This document shows, piece by piece, positions 15,798 through 24,048 of a stretch of 45,863 nucleotides of DNA (position 1 is the stretch's first letter; each line of letters opens with the position of its first letter). The stretch covers positions 1 to 45,863 of the forward strand of contig JAIOPM010000052.1 of the NCBI GenBank assembly GCA_021413885.1, in the 5' to 3' direction. The notes beneath the pieces are model-generated. The model was not told the DNA's origin and searched no databases. It saw only the letters and a program-made list of their open reading frames with translations. This DNA comes from Planctomycetota bacterium (lineage in GTDB: Bacteria; Planctomycetota; UBA1135; GCA-002686595). The position numbers were made by a program, and so were the translations under genes.

Positions 15798-18329
15798 ATG
15801 CTCCTCCACAAATCCTTGGTCGTCGCCACGGCGCTGCTCGCCGTCGGTACCGAAATCGCCCACGCACAACAGGCCTATTCCTGGCGCTACTACCGCCCCG
15901 GCAATACCGGCATCCAAGGCGACAACAACGAAGCGGTTTGGGTCGCGCCTGACGGCGATCCCTACATCGGCGGCTACCACCCGGGCTGGGAAGAAGGCGG
16001 CTTCGCGAAGTTCGTGCAGAGCGAGGATCGCTGGGTCAACTTCTCGAACGTCGACTACCCGGTGATCGGCCACCCCAACGAGGTCGGGTGCACGCGCGTC
16101 ACCGATTTCGTGCCCGAGCTCGGCGGCAAGGTGTGGGTCGCAACCTGGCGCGGCGCGCTGCGGTTCGATCCCGCGATCGGGGCGAGCTCGCTGGTTCGCT
16201 TCGGACCGTCGAACTCACAGCTCGCGAACGACATGACCTACGACATGGATCGCGCGCCCGACGGCTCGATCTGGTTCGCGAACCAGGGCATCGTGCGCTA
16301 CGACCCGGCGACCAACGCCTGGAGTCGCTGGAACACCGGCAGCATCACCCTCAGCGTGCAGCCGAAGCCGAGCGGCGGCTACCTGGTCTGGTCGTCGTCG
16401 ACTCCGCCGACGCAGGACTACACGTTCGTGTTCGACAGCGACACGCAACAGTGGACCACGTACACCTTGACCGGCGCGGCGAACGAAGTCGCCGGGCTGC
16501 CCGGCAAGGACTGCGTCGACGACACCGGCAATCTGTGGGCGATCCGGACCCCCACGATCCCCGGCGACTGGAACAGCCTCGACTATCGCCGCCCCGACGG
16601 CACGTGGGTGACGCCGCCCGAGCCGTACGCGAGCCTCGGCTTCAACGTGTGGGCCTTCAAGGCCTACGGCGATCGTCGCGCGCTCGCGGTCGACGGCGCC
16701 GGCGAAGTGTGGCAGTTCAACGGCTCGACCTGGATCAGTCTCGGCGTGTGGCGTCCGGGCATGTTCACGTACTCGGTCGACATCGACGCCGCGGGCAATG
16801 TCTGGGCGTGCGGCATCGGCGGCGCGGCGAAGCGCGACGTGGTCACCGGACAGTGGCAGCGCTACCGCGTCACCAACACCGGCAACTGCGACAACTTCAA
16901 CGGCGACCTCGCGATCGATCCGGTCAACGGCTACGTCTACGCGACGGCGAACGCGGCTGCCGGCGTCGGCGGCATGACGCGTTTCGACGGCGAGCGTTGG
17001 GTCTCCTGGAACCAAGCGACCTACGGGCTCGGCTACGACTGGCCCTTCCCGAACGACAACTCCCAAGCGCTCGCCTACCGGCCGTCGAACGGAAAGCTAG
17101 CCGTCTCGCCGACCAATTGGCTCTACGGCGTCCACGAGTGGACGGGCACCGGCTTCCAGGCGCTGCCCGGCCTGAACGGCGCACAGGCCCTCTGCGAGGA
17201 CTCGCTCGGCCGACTGTGGGCGCTCGGCGAGTACTTCGGACTCGACTACCACGATGGATCGAGCTGGAACTCCGTGGGGCTCACCGGCTGGGGCCTGAAG
17301 CTCCGCAAGGACCCGACACGGCCTGGCACGGTTTGGGCGACGACGGACGGCGAGATCAAGCGCACGGACGGGAGCTACACGTTCACGCGCACGCCCAGCG
17401 ACTTCCCTGGATCCCACGGTGGGTTCACGGGCTTGGCCCCGGACGCGAACGGCATCGTGTGGGTCGGGACTTGGACGCAGTTCACGCCCACGGGAAGCAC
17501 GCTCATCCGACTCGACGCGAACACCGGCGCGTACACGGTCTACGAGCACGACCTCGGCTGGCCGTTCCCCGGCGAACACGTACGCCCGCTCGCGGTCACG
17601 CCGGATGGTCGCCTGTGGCTGCACTACGACAGCGAGTACCCGTCGCCCGACTCGGGCCTGTGTTGGTGGGACGGCGTGAACGTCGGCAAGTTCCAGGCGC
17701 CGTTCGGCGGCGTGCCGCAGTGGGGCGGCATGCCGCACGCATCGCTCAACGACTTCGAGGTGCGCACGATCGCCGGCGGTTACGAGCTCTGGATGAGCTT
17801 CGGCAGCCGCGGCATCGCAACGCTCACGGTGCTCGATCAACCGGTCGGCACGAGCTACTGCGCCGGCGATGGCAGCGCGAGCGGCGCGGCTTGTCCGTGC
17901 GGCAACTCCTCGGCGAGCGGCGCGCAAGCCGGCTGCAAGAACTCGACGGGCGCAGGCGCGAAGCTGCGCGGCCTCGGCACGAGTTCGGTCAGCGCGGACA
18001 ACTTCACGCTGCAGGCGAGCCAGCTGCCGAACAACGTGTACGGCCTCTGCTTCATGGGCGGAAGCGCAGTGAACGCGACGCCGTTCGGTGACGGCCTGCG
18101 CTGCGTCGGCCTGCCGATCTATCGCTTCGCGGTGCGCAACGCCGGCGCCGGCGGGACCTTCTCGTACGGGCCGGGGCAAGTCGACTGGGTGCAGACGCAC
18201 CTGGCAGGCGCGGCATGGATCACCGCGGGCTCGATCCGGCGGTTCCAGGCTTGGTACCGCGATGCGGCGGGGCCCTGCGGTTCGGGCTTCAACCTCACCA
18301 ATGCACTCGAGGTGCAGTTCACCCCCTGA
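15798..18329 (+). CDS. Large secreted propeller-type protein with a planctomycete C-terminal domain
   Basis: The 843-residue protein begins at the ATG at 15798. A clear signal peptide precedes QQAYSWRYYRPG (MLLHKSLVVATALLAVGTEI then AHA). Residues 25-680 carry repeated W-containing units such as GKVWVATWRGALRFDP, GSIWFANQGIVRYDP, GNLWAIRTP, GNVWACGIG, GRLWALGEY and GIVWVGTW. This is the pattern of two-component-regulator or ligand-binding type beta-propellers. About residues 685-843 form a separate domain with YCAGDGSASG, CPCGNSS, GCKNSTGAGA, PFGDGLRCVG and QAWYRDA, which the FG-GAP protein at 33997 also has in a shorter form. Function is unknown; it is exported and may be retained at the surface by the C-terminal domain. 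It is followed by a strong hairpin. Confidence 0.88.
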   Translation: MLLHKSLVVATALLAVGTEIAHAQQAYSWRYYRPGNTGIQGDNNEAVWVAPDGDPYIGGYHPGWEEGGFAKFVQSEDRWVNFSNVDYPVIGHPNEVGCTRVTDFVPELGGKVWVATWRGALRFDPAIGASSLVRFGPSNSQLANDMTYDMDRAPDGSIWFANQGIVRYDPATNAWSRWNTGSITLSVQPKPSGGYLVWSSSTPPTQDYTFVFDSDTQQWTTYTLTGAANEVAGLPGKDCVDDTGNLWAIRTPTIPGDWNSLDYRRPDGTWVTPPEPYASLGFNVWAFKAYGDRRALAVDGAGEVWQFNGSTWISLGVWRPGMFTYSVDIDAAGNVWACGIGGAAKRDVVTGQWQRYRVTNTGNCDNFNGDLAIDPVNGYVYATANAAAGVGGMTRFDGERWVSWNQATYGLGYDWPFPNDNSQALAYRPSNGKLAVSPTNWLYGVHEWTGTGFQALPGLNGAQALCEDSLGRLWALGEYFGLDYHDGSSWNSVGLTGWGLKLRKDPTRPGTVWATTDGEIKRTDGSYTFTRTPSDFPGSHGGFTGLAPDANGIVWVGTWTQFTPTGSTLIRLDANTGAYTVYEHDLGWPFPGEHVRPLAVTPDGRLWLHYDSEYPSPDSGLCWWDGVNVGKFQAPFGGVPQWGGMPHASLNDFEVRTIAGGYELWMSFGSRGIATLTVLDQPVGTSYCAGDGSASGAACPCGNSSASGAQAGCKNSTGAGAKLRGLGTSSVSADNFTLQASQLPNNVYGLCFMGGSAVNATPFGDGLRCVGLPIYRFAVRNAGAGGTFSYGPGQVDWVQTHLAGAAWITAGSIRRFQAWYRDAAGPCGSGFNLTNALEVQFTP

Positions 18330-18352
18330 CCCGCATCCGCAGCCCGAGGCAG

Positions 18353-18383
18353 GCGAGCTCGACTCCAGAAGAGTCGGGCTCGC
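18353..18383 (+). terminator. Strong terminator-type hairpin
   Basis: A 13-bp stem with a single G-U wobble (GCGAGCTCGACTC and GAGTCGGGCTCGC) surrounds the 5-base loop CAGAA, 23 bases after the stop codon at 18329. No T-tract follows. It probably ends or stabilises the transcript of the secreted protein gene. Confidence 0.6.
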
Positions 18384-18416
18384 GTCCTATCGAGAGGCCC
18401 GTCGAGCGCTTCTGCG

Positions 18417-18459
18417 CACGCGTGCGAGCGCCTCGAAGACGCTCGGCATCGCCGCGAGC
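18417..18459 (-). pseudogene. Short near-copy of an aminotransferase coding segment
   Basis: Thirty-nine of 43 bases match 11935-11977 inside the aminotransferase gene in the same orientation. Read on the minus strand it gives AAMPSVFEALARV against AVMPSVFEALARV. With one base gap the match weakly continues to QKR, after which similarity fades. It lies in the 181-base gap between two plus-strand genes. It may be the remnant of a second aminotransferase gene or a small ectopic copy. Confidence 0.35.
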
Positions 18460-18510
18460 GAGCTTGCAACCCGCGGCGCTCTCGGGCTTCATTCGAAAGC
18501 CTCGGTCCCG

Positions 18511-20163
18511 ATGCGCGCGCCCGATCTCCGTCGACCGTTTCTCGCGCTGCTCGCGCTGTGCGTCGTCGTCGCCGCGTTCTCGCTCTTCGCGTCGTCGCGC
18601 ACGAGCCTCTGGGATCGCGACGAGCCGCGGTTCGCGCGCGCCGCCGTCGAGATGGTCGAGTCGGGGCAGTACCTCTATCCGACGTTCAACGGCAAGCTCC
18701 GGCCCGACAAGCCGATCCTGATCTACTGGTTGATGTCGGTGCCGATTCGTCTGTTCGGACCGAGCGAAGTCGCGGTGCGGCTGTGGTCGGCGCTCGGACA
18801 AGCCGTCGCTGCCGCGGCGACGTTCGTGATCGGGCGCAAGCTCTTCGACGCGCGCACCGGTTGGCTCGCGGCCGCGATCCTCGCGACCACGCCGCTCGCG
18901 TTCGCGGAGAGCGTTCTCGCGACGACCGACGCCGTCTTGCTCGGGTGCGTCAGCGTCGCGCTCGCGTGCTTCGTCGTCGGCATCGTCGACGGCACGCGCG
19001 CGCTGCATGTGATCGGCGTCACGCTCGCGCTCGCGGCGGCGGAGTTGGTCAAAGGCCCGATCGGACTCGCCGCGCCGTTGCTCGCGATCGGCGCAGCGCT
19101 GATCGTCGGGCGCGAACTGCCGGGCCTGCGTCCGTGGCGCGGCGCGTTGTTCGTCGCGGCGTTGGTCAGCGTCGCGGTCTTCGTCGCGTGGGCCTATCCC
19201 GCGAACCGCGCGACGCACGGACAGTTCGCGAGCGAAGGTCTCGGCCACCATGTGCTCGATCGCGTGCTGCATCCGCTCGAAGGTCACGGCGGTTCGTACG
19301 CGCTCGGCCTCTTCTTCTACTTGCCGATCGTGTGGCTCGGCTTCGCGCCGTGGACGCTCTACGTGCCGGCGACGATCGCCGCGCTCGTCGCGCGCGAGAC
19401 GTTCACGCCCCGCGAACGCGCGGTGCTCTGGGGTTGGATCACGACGACGTTCGTGATGGTCAGCCTCGTCGCGACGAAACTCCCCCACTACGTCTTGCCG
19501 CTCTTCCCGGCGCTCGCGCTCGGCGTCGCGCGCGTCGTCGTGAAAGCGGAAACGAACGAGCTCGGTCCGCGGACGCGAACGTGGCTCGCGCGCGGCGTGT
19601 GGTTCTTCGCGCCGCTCGTCGTCGTCGAACTCGGAGCTCTCGGCTGGATCGGTGGACGCGAGCCGTCGACCCGTGTCGGTTGCGTGTTACTCGCCGCGAT
19701 CGGTGTCGTCGCGGCGTGGCTCGCGCTCGCTCGCGCGCGACGCGGTGCGCACTTCGCGGCGGCGCGAGCGCTCGGCGGCGGTTCGGTCGCGAGCGCGCTC
19801 GTGCTCGCGTTCGCCGTGCTGCCGCAGCTCGACGCGCGCAAGCCGGTGCCGCCGCTCGCCGCGGCGATCCGCGCTTCGACGGTGGGCCCGATCGCGACGT
19901 ACGACTTCGACGAACCGAGTCTCGCGTTCTACGTCGGACGAAGTCCGGTTCGGAAGTTCACCGACGCGCACGCGGCGCTCGAATGGTGCAAGTGGAATCG
20001 CCCCGGCGTGTTGGTGGCGAGCCGCAAGGGCTTCGACGAACTCGCGCCGGAGCTCGAGGCCTTGGGCGGTCGCGAGATCGCGCGCAGCTCGGGCTTCAAC
20101 TTCGCGCGCGGCAAGGAGATCGAGCTCGTCGCGTTCGAGCTCGAGTCGCCGACGACGCGCTGA
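18511..20163 (+). CDS. Membrane glycosyltransferase, GT39/ArnT-like (PMT family)
   Basis: The 550-residue polytopic membrane protein should transfer a sugar from a lipid-linked donor to lipid or protein on the outer face of the membrane. The chosen ATG at 18511 (MRAPDLRRPF) places the first transmembrane helix at about 9-27. WDRDEPRFARAAVEMVESG (34-52) carries the DE motif expected for the catalytic Asp of this family, and KPILIYWL is the usual next signature. I count 10-12 hydrophobic segments, then a soluble C-terminal part from about 440. LPHYVLPLFPALAL near residue 327 is typical of ArnT/PMT-like enzymes. The frame is open upstream to 18088, but that stretch contains the preceding gene's end and the hairpin. 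It ends six bases from a convergent gene. Confidence 0.88.
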   Translation: MRAPDLRRPFLALLALCVVVAAFSLFASSRTSLWDRDEPRFARAAVEMVESGQYLYPTFNGKLRPDKPILIYWLMSVPIRLFGPSEVAVRLWSALGQAVAAAATFVIGRKLFDARTGWLAAAILATTPLAFAESVLATTDAVLLGCVSVALACFVVGIVDGTRALHVIGVTLALAAAELVKGPIGLAAPLLAIGAALIVGRELPGLRPWRGALFVAALVSVAVFVAWAYPANRATHGQFASEGLGHHVLDRVLHPLEGHGGSYALGLFFYLPIVWLGFAPWTLYVPATIAALVARETFTPRERAVLWGWITTTFVMVSLVATKLPHYVLPLFPALALGVARVVVKAETNELGPRTRTWLARGVWFFAPLVVVELGALGWIGGREPSTRVGCVLLAAIGVVAAWLALARARRGAHFAAARALGGGSVASALVLAFAVLPQLDARKPVPPLAAAIRASTVGPIATYDFDEPSLAFYVGRSPVRKFTDAHAALEWCKWNRPGVLVASRKGFDELAPELEALGGREIARSSGFNFARGKEIELVAFELESPTTR

Positions 20164-20169
20164 CCGCCG

Positions 20170-21336
20170 TCAACGCCCCGGCGCGAGATCGCCGCGTTGC
20201 ACGACGTTGAGCGCGTCCTGCTCGCGCGTCGTCAATTGACGATCGCGCAGCGTGCGCCACTCGTGCGCACGAATCCCGCGCAACGCGAGGTAGCGATCGT
20301 AGTGCGGCCGCGAGTAGACCTCGCCCTCGAAGAAGTCGATCGTCTTCGCCTCGATCCACGTCGCTTCCTCGGCGAGCGGATCTTTCGCGAGCGCCCGCGC
20401 CGCGAGCTCGCGCGCGATGCGCAGACGTTCGGGCCGCGAGAACTTCGCGAGCTCCTTCGACGGCTCGACGCCCTTCGCGGGCTCGTCGAAGTAGAGCTTC
20501 GCCTGGTCGACGAAGCGCTGCGCCTCCTCGCGCACCTTCGCGCGCGCCGCGAGCGCGTCGGCGAGGCGCGGCCGCAGGGTCTCGACGACGAGCGACTGCC
20601 GCATCAACTGCTTGCGCTTCGCGAGCTCATCGAGCTTCGTCGCGAACGCGAACGCGCGGTCGCGATCCCGATCGCGCGCGGCGGCGAGCTCGACCAGCTC
20701 GTCGGCCTTGGTCGCGATCTCGCGCTCGGCGTCGGGCTCGGTCTTGGTCTCGTGCAGACTCTCGAGGTCCGCGCGGATCGCGCGCAGCCGACTCGCCGCG
20801 AGGTCGGCGCGCGACGCGATCGCACGCGCTTCGACTTCGACGAGCGTGACGTGCCCGTCGGTCGCCGCGCGCAAGAGTCCGAGCGCATGCACGAGTTCGT
20901 CGCGCTCCTCCTGATAACCCTCGAGCGCCGCCGCGCGCAGCAGGAAGCGCACGTCGAAATACATCTGCGCGAACGCGCGCGCACGAGCGTCGTGCTTGCG
21001 CAACACCTCGACCGCGTCGCCTTCCGCCGCACGAAAAGCGTCGTGCAACGCGAAGAGGTCGGGGTCGGCCTTCTCCTCGAGCAACGCGACGTAGCCGCGC
21101 TTATGACAACGATCGCGAGCGAGCGTCACGAACGTGTCGATCTCGCCCGAAAGGCGTTCGAGCGCATTGAGCCAGCGCTTGTCCTCGTCGTCGGGCTGAC
21201 GAAAGACGTGCAAGATCTCCGACAGCGACGCGTCGACGCCGAAGCCGCGTTTGCCGTCGGGCGCGAGCTTCTCCTGGGCCGTCGCGCTCGCGCACGCGAG
21301 CCACAGCAACGCCGAGACGATCCGCAGCAGCTTCAC
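20170..21336 (-). CDS. Secreted helical protein of unknown function
   Basis: I do not recognise the family. I chose the GTG at 21336, which gives 388 residues and a signal peptide (VKLLRIVSALLWLACASATA before QEK); a GTG 11 codons upstream is possible. The mature part is rich in Glu, Lys, Arg and Ala and predicted almost entirely helical, with likely coiled coils at about residues 150-270 (many ALR, EL and DRDRDR stretches). No catalytic motif is visible. It is the last gene of the minus-strand run with the two ATPases and the HhH protein, 49 bases downstream of the latter, so shared transcription is likely. Confidence 0.75.
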   Translation of the reverse strand: MKLLRIVSALLWLACASATAQEKLAPDGKRGFGVDASLSEILHVFRQPDDEDKRWLNALERLSGEIDTFVTLARDRCHKRGYVALLEEKADPDLFALHDAFRAAEGDAVEVLRKHDARARAFAQMYFDVRFLLRAAALEGYQEERDELVHALGLLRAATDGHVTLVEVEARAIASRADLAASRLRAIRADLESLHETKTEPDAEREIATKADELVELAAARDRDRDRAFAFATKLDELAKRKQLMRQSLVVETLRPRLADALAARAKVREEAQRFVDQAKLYFDEPAKGVEPSKELAKFSRPERLRIARELAARALAKDPLAEEATWIEAKTIDFFEGEVYSRPHYDRYLALRGIRAHEWRTLRDRQLTTREQDALNVVQRGDLAPGR

Positions 21337-21385
21337 GGCAGCCCTAGTGGACCGACCACGTTCGGTCACCGGATCGAAGCGCGGT

Positions 21386-22105
21386 TCACGCGAACGGACC
21401 GGCGCCCGGCTCGGACTCGCTCTGCGCGCGCAGCTCGGCCGCGATCGGGTCCGGAGAGAAGCGCTTCTCGTTGCGCCGCGGGTGCGGCACGAGCAGGCCG
21501 GGCGTCTCCTCGACGAGGGCGCGACGGATCAGGCTCTGGAAGCGCATCAGGCGCGTCAGCGGGCATTCGCTCACGGCGGCGAGTTCGAGCACGTCGGCCG
21601 CGAGCAGATCTTCGGCGGTCTCGACGCCGAACGCGCGCAAGCGAGCGCAAGTCAGTTCGTCGAGGCCGTCGACCGACGCGGGCCGCAACGGCGTCGCGCG
21701 CGGCACGGCGTTGCCGTCGGATCCGTCGGATCCGTCGCCTTCGTCGGACTCGTCGTTCCGCGCGACGACTTCCTCGGGGACTTGCTCGGGAACTTCGAGC
21801 GCATCGGCGGCGCGCCACGCGGCGAGCGCGCGTTCGATCGCCGGATCGCGCGGCACGCCGACGTCGATCGAGACGTCGACTTCCTCGGCGCGAGCCTCGG
21901 TGATCTCGACGACGCGCGCGGCGAGCAACGTCGCTTCGTTCTGGAAGCGTCGCGCGGCGACCGGCGAGCTGCCGAGGATCGTCGTCAGGTCGTCGAGCGT
22001 CAGACGTTCGAGCTCGACGAGCTCCGTGCAACCGGCTTCGCGCAAGCGTCGCAGGGTCGCGGGTCCGTCACCGTACAAATTGCAGAGCAGCGCCAGGGCA
22101 TCCAT
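21386..22105 (-). CDS. Helix-hairpin-helix protein, possible DNA- or partner-binding
   Basis: The 239-residue protein starts at the ATG at 22105 (MDALALLCNLYGDG). It carries two segments of helix-hairpin-helix or DUF4332 style: GPATLRRLREAGCTELVELE (14-33), and VDGLDELTCARLRAFGVETA with ED and LLAADVLELA following (about 144-175). A Glu/Asp-rich linker with GDGSDGSDG lies between them. No signal peptide or membrane helix is present. It lies 90 bases downstream of the ParA-like gene on the same strand. ParA/MinD ATPases usually act with a cargo or DNA adaptor, and this protein is the obvious candidate partner, but that is inference. Confidence 0.75.
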   Translation of the reverse strand: MDALALLCNLYGDGPATLRRLREAGCTELVELERLTLDDLTTILGSSPVAARRFQNEATLLAARVVEITEARAEEVDVSIDVGVPRDPAIERALAAWRAADALEVPEQVPEEVVARNDESDEGDGSDGSDGNAVPRATPLRPASVDGLDELTCARLRAFGVETAEDLLAADVLELAAVSECPLTRLMRFQSLIRRALVEETPGLLVPHPRRNEKRFSPDPIAAELRAQSESEPGAGPFA

Positions 22106-22195
22106 GTCGTCCTCCGAACACAGGCTCCGTTTCCGGGCGGCGGTGGGAGCGTCACCCCCGGAAGCACGAGCGATGATCGCGCTCCGAGCAAGCGA

Positions 22196-23038
22196 TCACA
22201 AGGGGGCCGGCGTTCCCTCGCGCGAAACCGTCCGCGCGACGAGGTCGTGGCCGTCCCGCAAACGCGTCGCGGCGAGCTCGACCGCCAGGGCGGCGAAGTC
22301 GTCGCTCGAGCCGCTGCGCGGGGCGAGGAATTGGACCGGCATGCCGCGGGCGGCGGCCTCGCGCAGTTTGACGCTTTCGCGCACGACCGTGTCGAACATG
22401 TCGGGACCGAAGCGCGAATGCATCGCGAGCAGGAGCTCGCGTCCGCACTTGGTCCGCCGATCGAAGAGCGTGCCGAGAACGCGGATGTCGAAACGCGACC
22501 CTTGGGCTCGGGCGGTGCGCTCGAAGATCCGCCGCGCGCGCAACGCGCCTTGCAACGCGAACGCGCCGGTCTCGACGACCAGGATCGCGATCGACGAAGC
22601 GCGCAACGCGTTCGCGGAGAGCACGCCGTCGGCCCGCGCCGGACAATCGAGCAACGCCCAGTCGTACTCGTCCGCGACGTCCTGCAACGCGTCGTGCAGG
22701 ACGGTCTCGGGTTTGAGCATCCGCGCGCTCGCCTCCTCGAACTCGGCGAGCGATTCGGCGGCGGGCAACAGATCGATCCCGAACGGCGTGCGCCGGATCG
22801 CGCTGCGGATCGACGTGCGCGCGGTCAGCACGTCGCGCAGCGAAGCGCACGACTCGCCGTCGCACGAGAGCGCGAGCGTCGCATGGCCTTGCGGATCGAG
22901 ATCGACCAGCAGAACGCGTTGCTCCCGCCGTCCGAGCGCCGCCGCCAAGTTGACGGCGACGGTGGTCTTGCCGCAGCCGCCTTTTTGGTTGATCAGCGAG
23001 AGGACGCGCACGGGTTGGGTCAGCGCAGGGCCGCGCAA
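22196..23038 (-). CDS. ParA-family ATPase
   Basis: The 280-residue cytoplasmic ATPase has a deviant Walker A motif KGGCGKTT (19-26), the DLDPQGHATLAL switch I region, and DYDWALLDCPARADGVLSANAL as Walker B. It is of the short ParA/Soj type without an N-terminal DNA-binding domain. Such proteins position DNA, chemoreceptor arrays or other cargo on the nucleoid. Its start overlaps the end of the FlhG/MinD-like gene by 19 bases, so the two are probably made together. No parB homologue or parS-like repeat is visible in the window, which argues against a standard chromosome partition locus. Confidence 0.92.
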   Translation of the reverse strand: MRGPALTQPVRVLSLINQKGGCGKTTVAVNLAAALGRREQRVLLVDLDPQGHATLALSCDGESCASLRDVLTARTSIRSAIRRTPFGIDLLPAAESLAEFEEASARMLKPETVLHDALQDVADEYDWALLDCPARADGVLSANALRASSIAILVVETGAFALQGALRARRIFERTARAQGSRFDIRVLGTLFDRRTKCGRELLLAMHSRFGPDMFDTVVRESVKLREAAARGMPVQFLAPRSGSSDDFAALAVELAATRLRDGHDLVARTVSREGTPAPL

Positions 23039-23898
23039 GCCTGGTCGTAGAATGCTCCCGCGCCGGCGGCTTGGTCAAGCGCGCGCCACGCGGCGATCGG
23101 TTCGAGGGCTCGCGCCGCCGCGGATTCCGGGTGAGCGATCACCAACGGCCGCCGTTCGTCGACGCTCGCGCCGACCGCGTCGTCGGCCGGCACCCAACCG
23201 ACGAGTTCGGGAACCGCGCCGAGGAACTTGCGGCACGCGCCGGAGTAGCGCTCCCACGCGGAGTCGACGTGCGCGCGGCTCGGGCTGCGGTTGATCACCA
23301 GGCCCGCGCGCAACTTGGGATTCGCGGCGAGCGCGCGTTTGAAGAGCGCGTACGCGTCGGAGAGCGCGGTGACCTCGTGGCTGGTGACGATCAACAACGC
23401 CGGCGCGACCGCGACCTGCGCGAGCGTCGCGTAGCTCAAGCCCGCTCCGTGATCGACGATGATGCGATCGAAGCTGCTCTCGAGCGGAGCGAGAGCGCGA
23501 AAGAGTCGCTCGAGCTCGCGCCGCGTCGCCGAACCGAGATCGGTGCGCCCGACGCCGCCCGCGAGCAACTGCACGCCCTCCGGACCTTGCGCCAACGCGT
23601 CGAGCGCGCTGACGCGGCCTTCGAGCACGCTGACCAAGTCGTGGCGCGGCGCGAGGCCGAGCAGCAAGTGATCGTTCGCGAAGCCGACGTCGAAATCGAC
23701 CAGCAACACGCGCTCACCCTGACGCGCGCGCAACACCGCGAGGTTGGTCGAGAGGATGCTCTTGCCGACGCCGCCCTTGCCGCTCGCGACGCAGACGACG
23801 CGCGCTCGCCGCGGCGCGACGCGCGCGGTCGCCGGTCGCTCCCAACTGCGGCCGAAGAACAGCCGACCGATTCCGTCGCGACTCAGGGTCTCCGACAT
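23020..23898 (-). CDS. FlhG/MinD-like ATPase
   Basis: I begin it at the ATG at 23898 (MSETLSRDGIGR), giving 292 residues; a TTG start 13 codons upstream is possible but less likely. The Walker A motif is SGKGGVGKS (39-47). The sequence then follows the FlhG/FleN/YlxH pattern: VDFDVGFANDHLLLGL, LVSVLEGRVSALDAL, and the Walker B segment IIVDHGAGLSYATL. SHEVTALSDAYALFK comes next, where flagellar FlhG has a PEPTxxTDAYAxxK motif. FlhG controls flagellum number or place together with the GTPase FlhF, but I see no flagellar gene here. It is the first gene of a four-gene run. Confidence 0.88.
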   Translation of the reverse strand: MSETLSRDGIGRLFFGRSWERPATARVAPRRARVVCVASGKGGVGKSILSTNLAVLRARQGERVLLVDFDVGFANDHLLLGLAPRHDLVSVLEGRVSALDALAQGPEGVQLLAGGVGRTDLGSATRRELERLFRALAPLESSFDRIIVDHGAGLSYATLAQVAVAPALLIVTSHEVTALSDAYALFKRALAANPKLRAGLVINRSPSRAHVDSAWERYSGACRKFLGAVPELVGWVPADDAVGASVDERRPLVIAHPESAAARALEPIAAWRALDQAAGAGAFYDQACAALR

Positions 23899-24033
23899 GA
23901 GCGCGCGTACTGTCGCCAGGCCGAGGGCGCACGTCAACCAACCAGAAAGTCGCGACGCCCTTGCGGACTTGGCGATAGCGCGGAGACTCGGACGTGCCCG
24001 ACACGAGGAGAAATCGTCCGACCGATCGAAGAA

Positions 24034-24040
24034 TAGGAGA
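24034..24040 (+). promoter_or_regulatory. Ribosome binding site TAGGAGA
   Basis: AGGAG in this stretch lies nine bases before the ATG at 24049 and supports that start. Confidence 0.65.
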
Positions 24041-24048
24041 CCTCATCC

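Noticed and set aside
15498..16073. Extension of the sigma factor frame upstream to 16073
   Set aside because: The extension runs into the coding region of the divergent gene and has no sigma-factor-like sequence; region 2 begins after the ATG at 15497.
22196..23898. ParA/MinD genes as a plasmid or chromosome partition locus
   Set aside because: There is no parB-like gene, no parS-like palindromes and no replication gene near; the second ATPase is FlhG-like.
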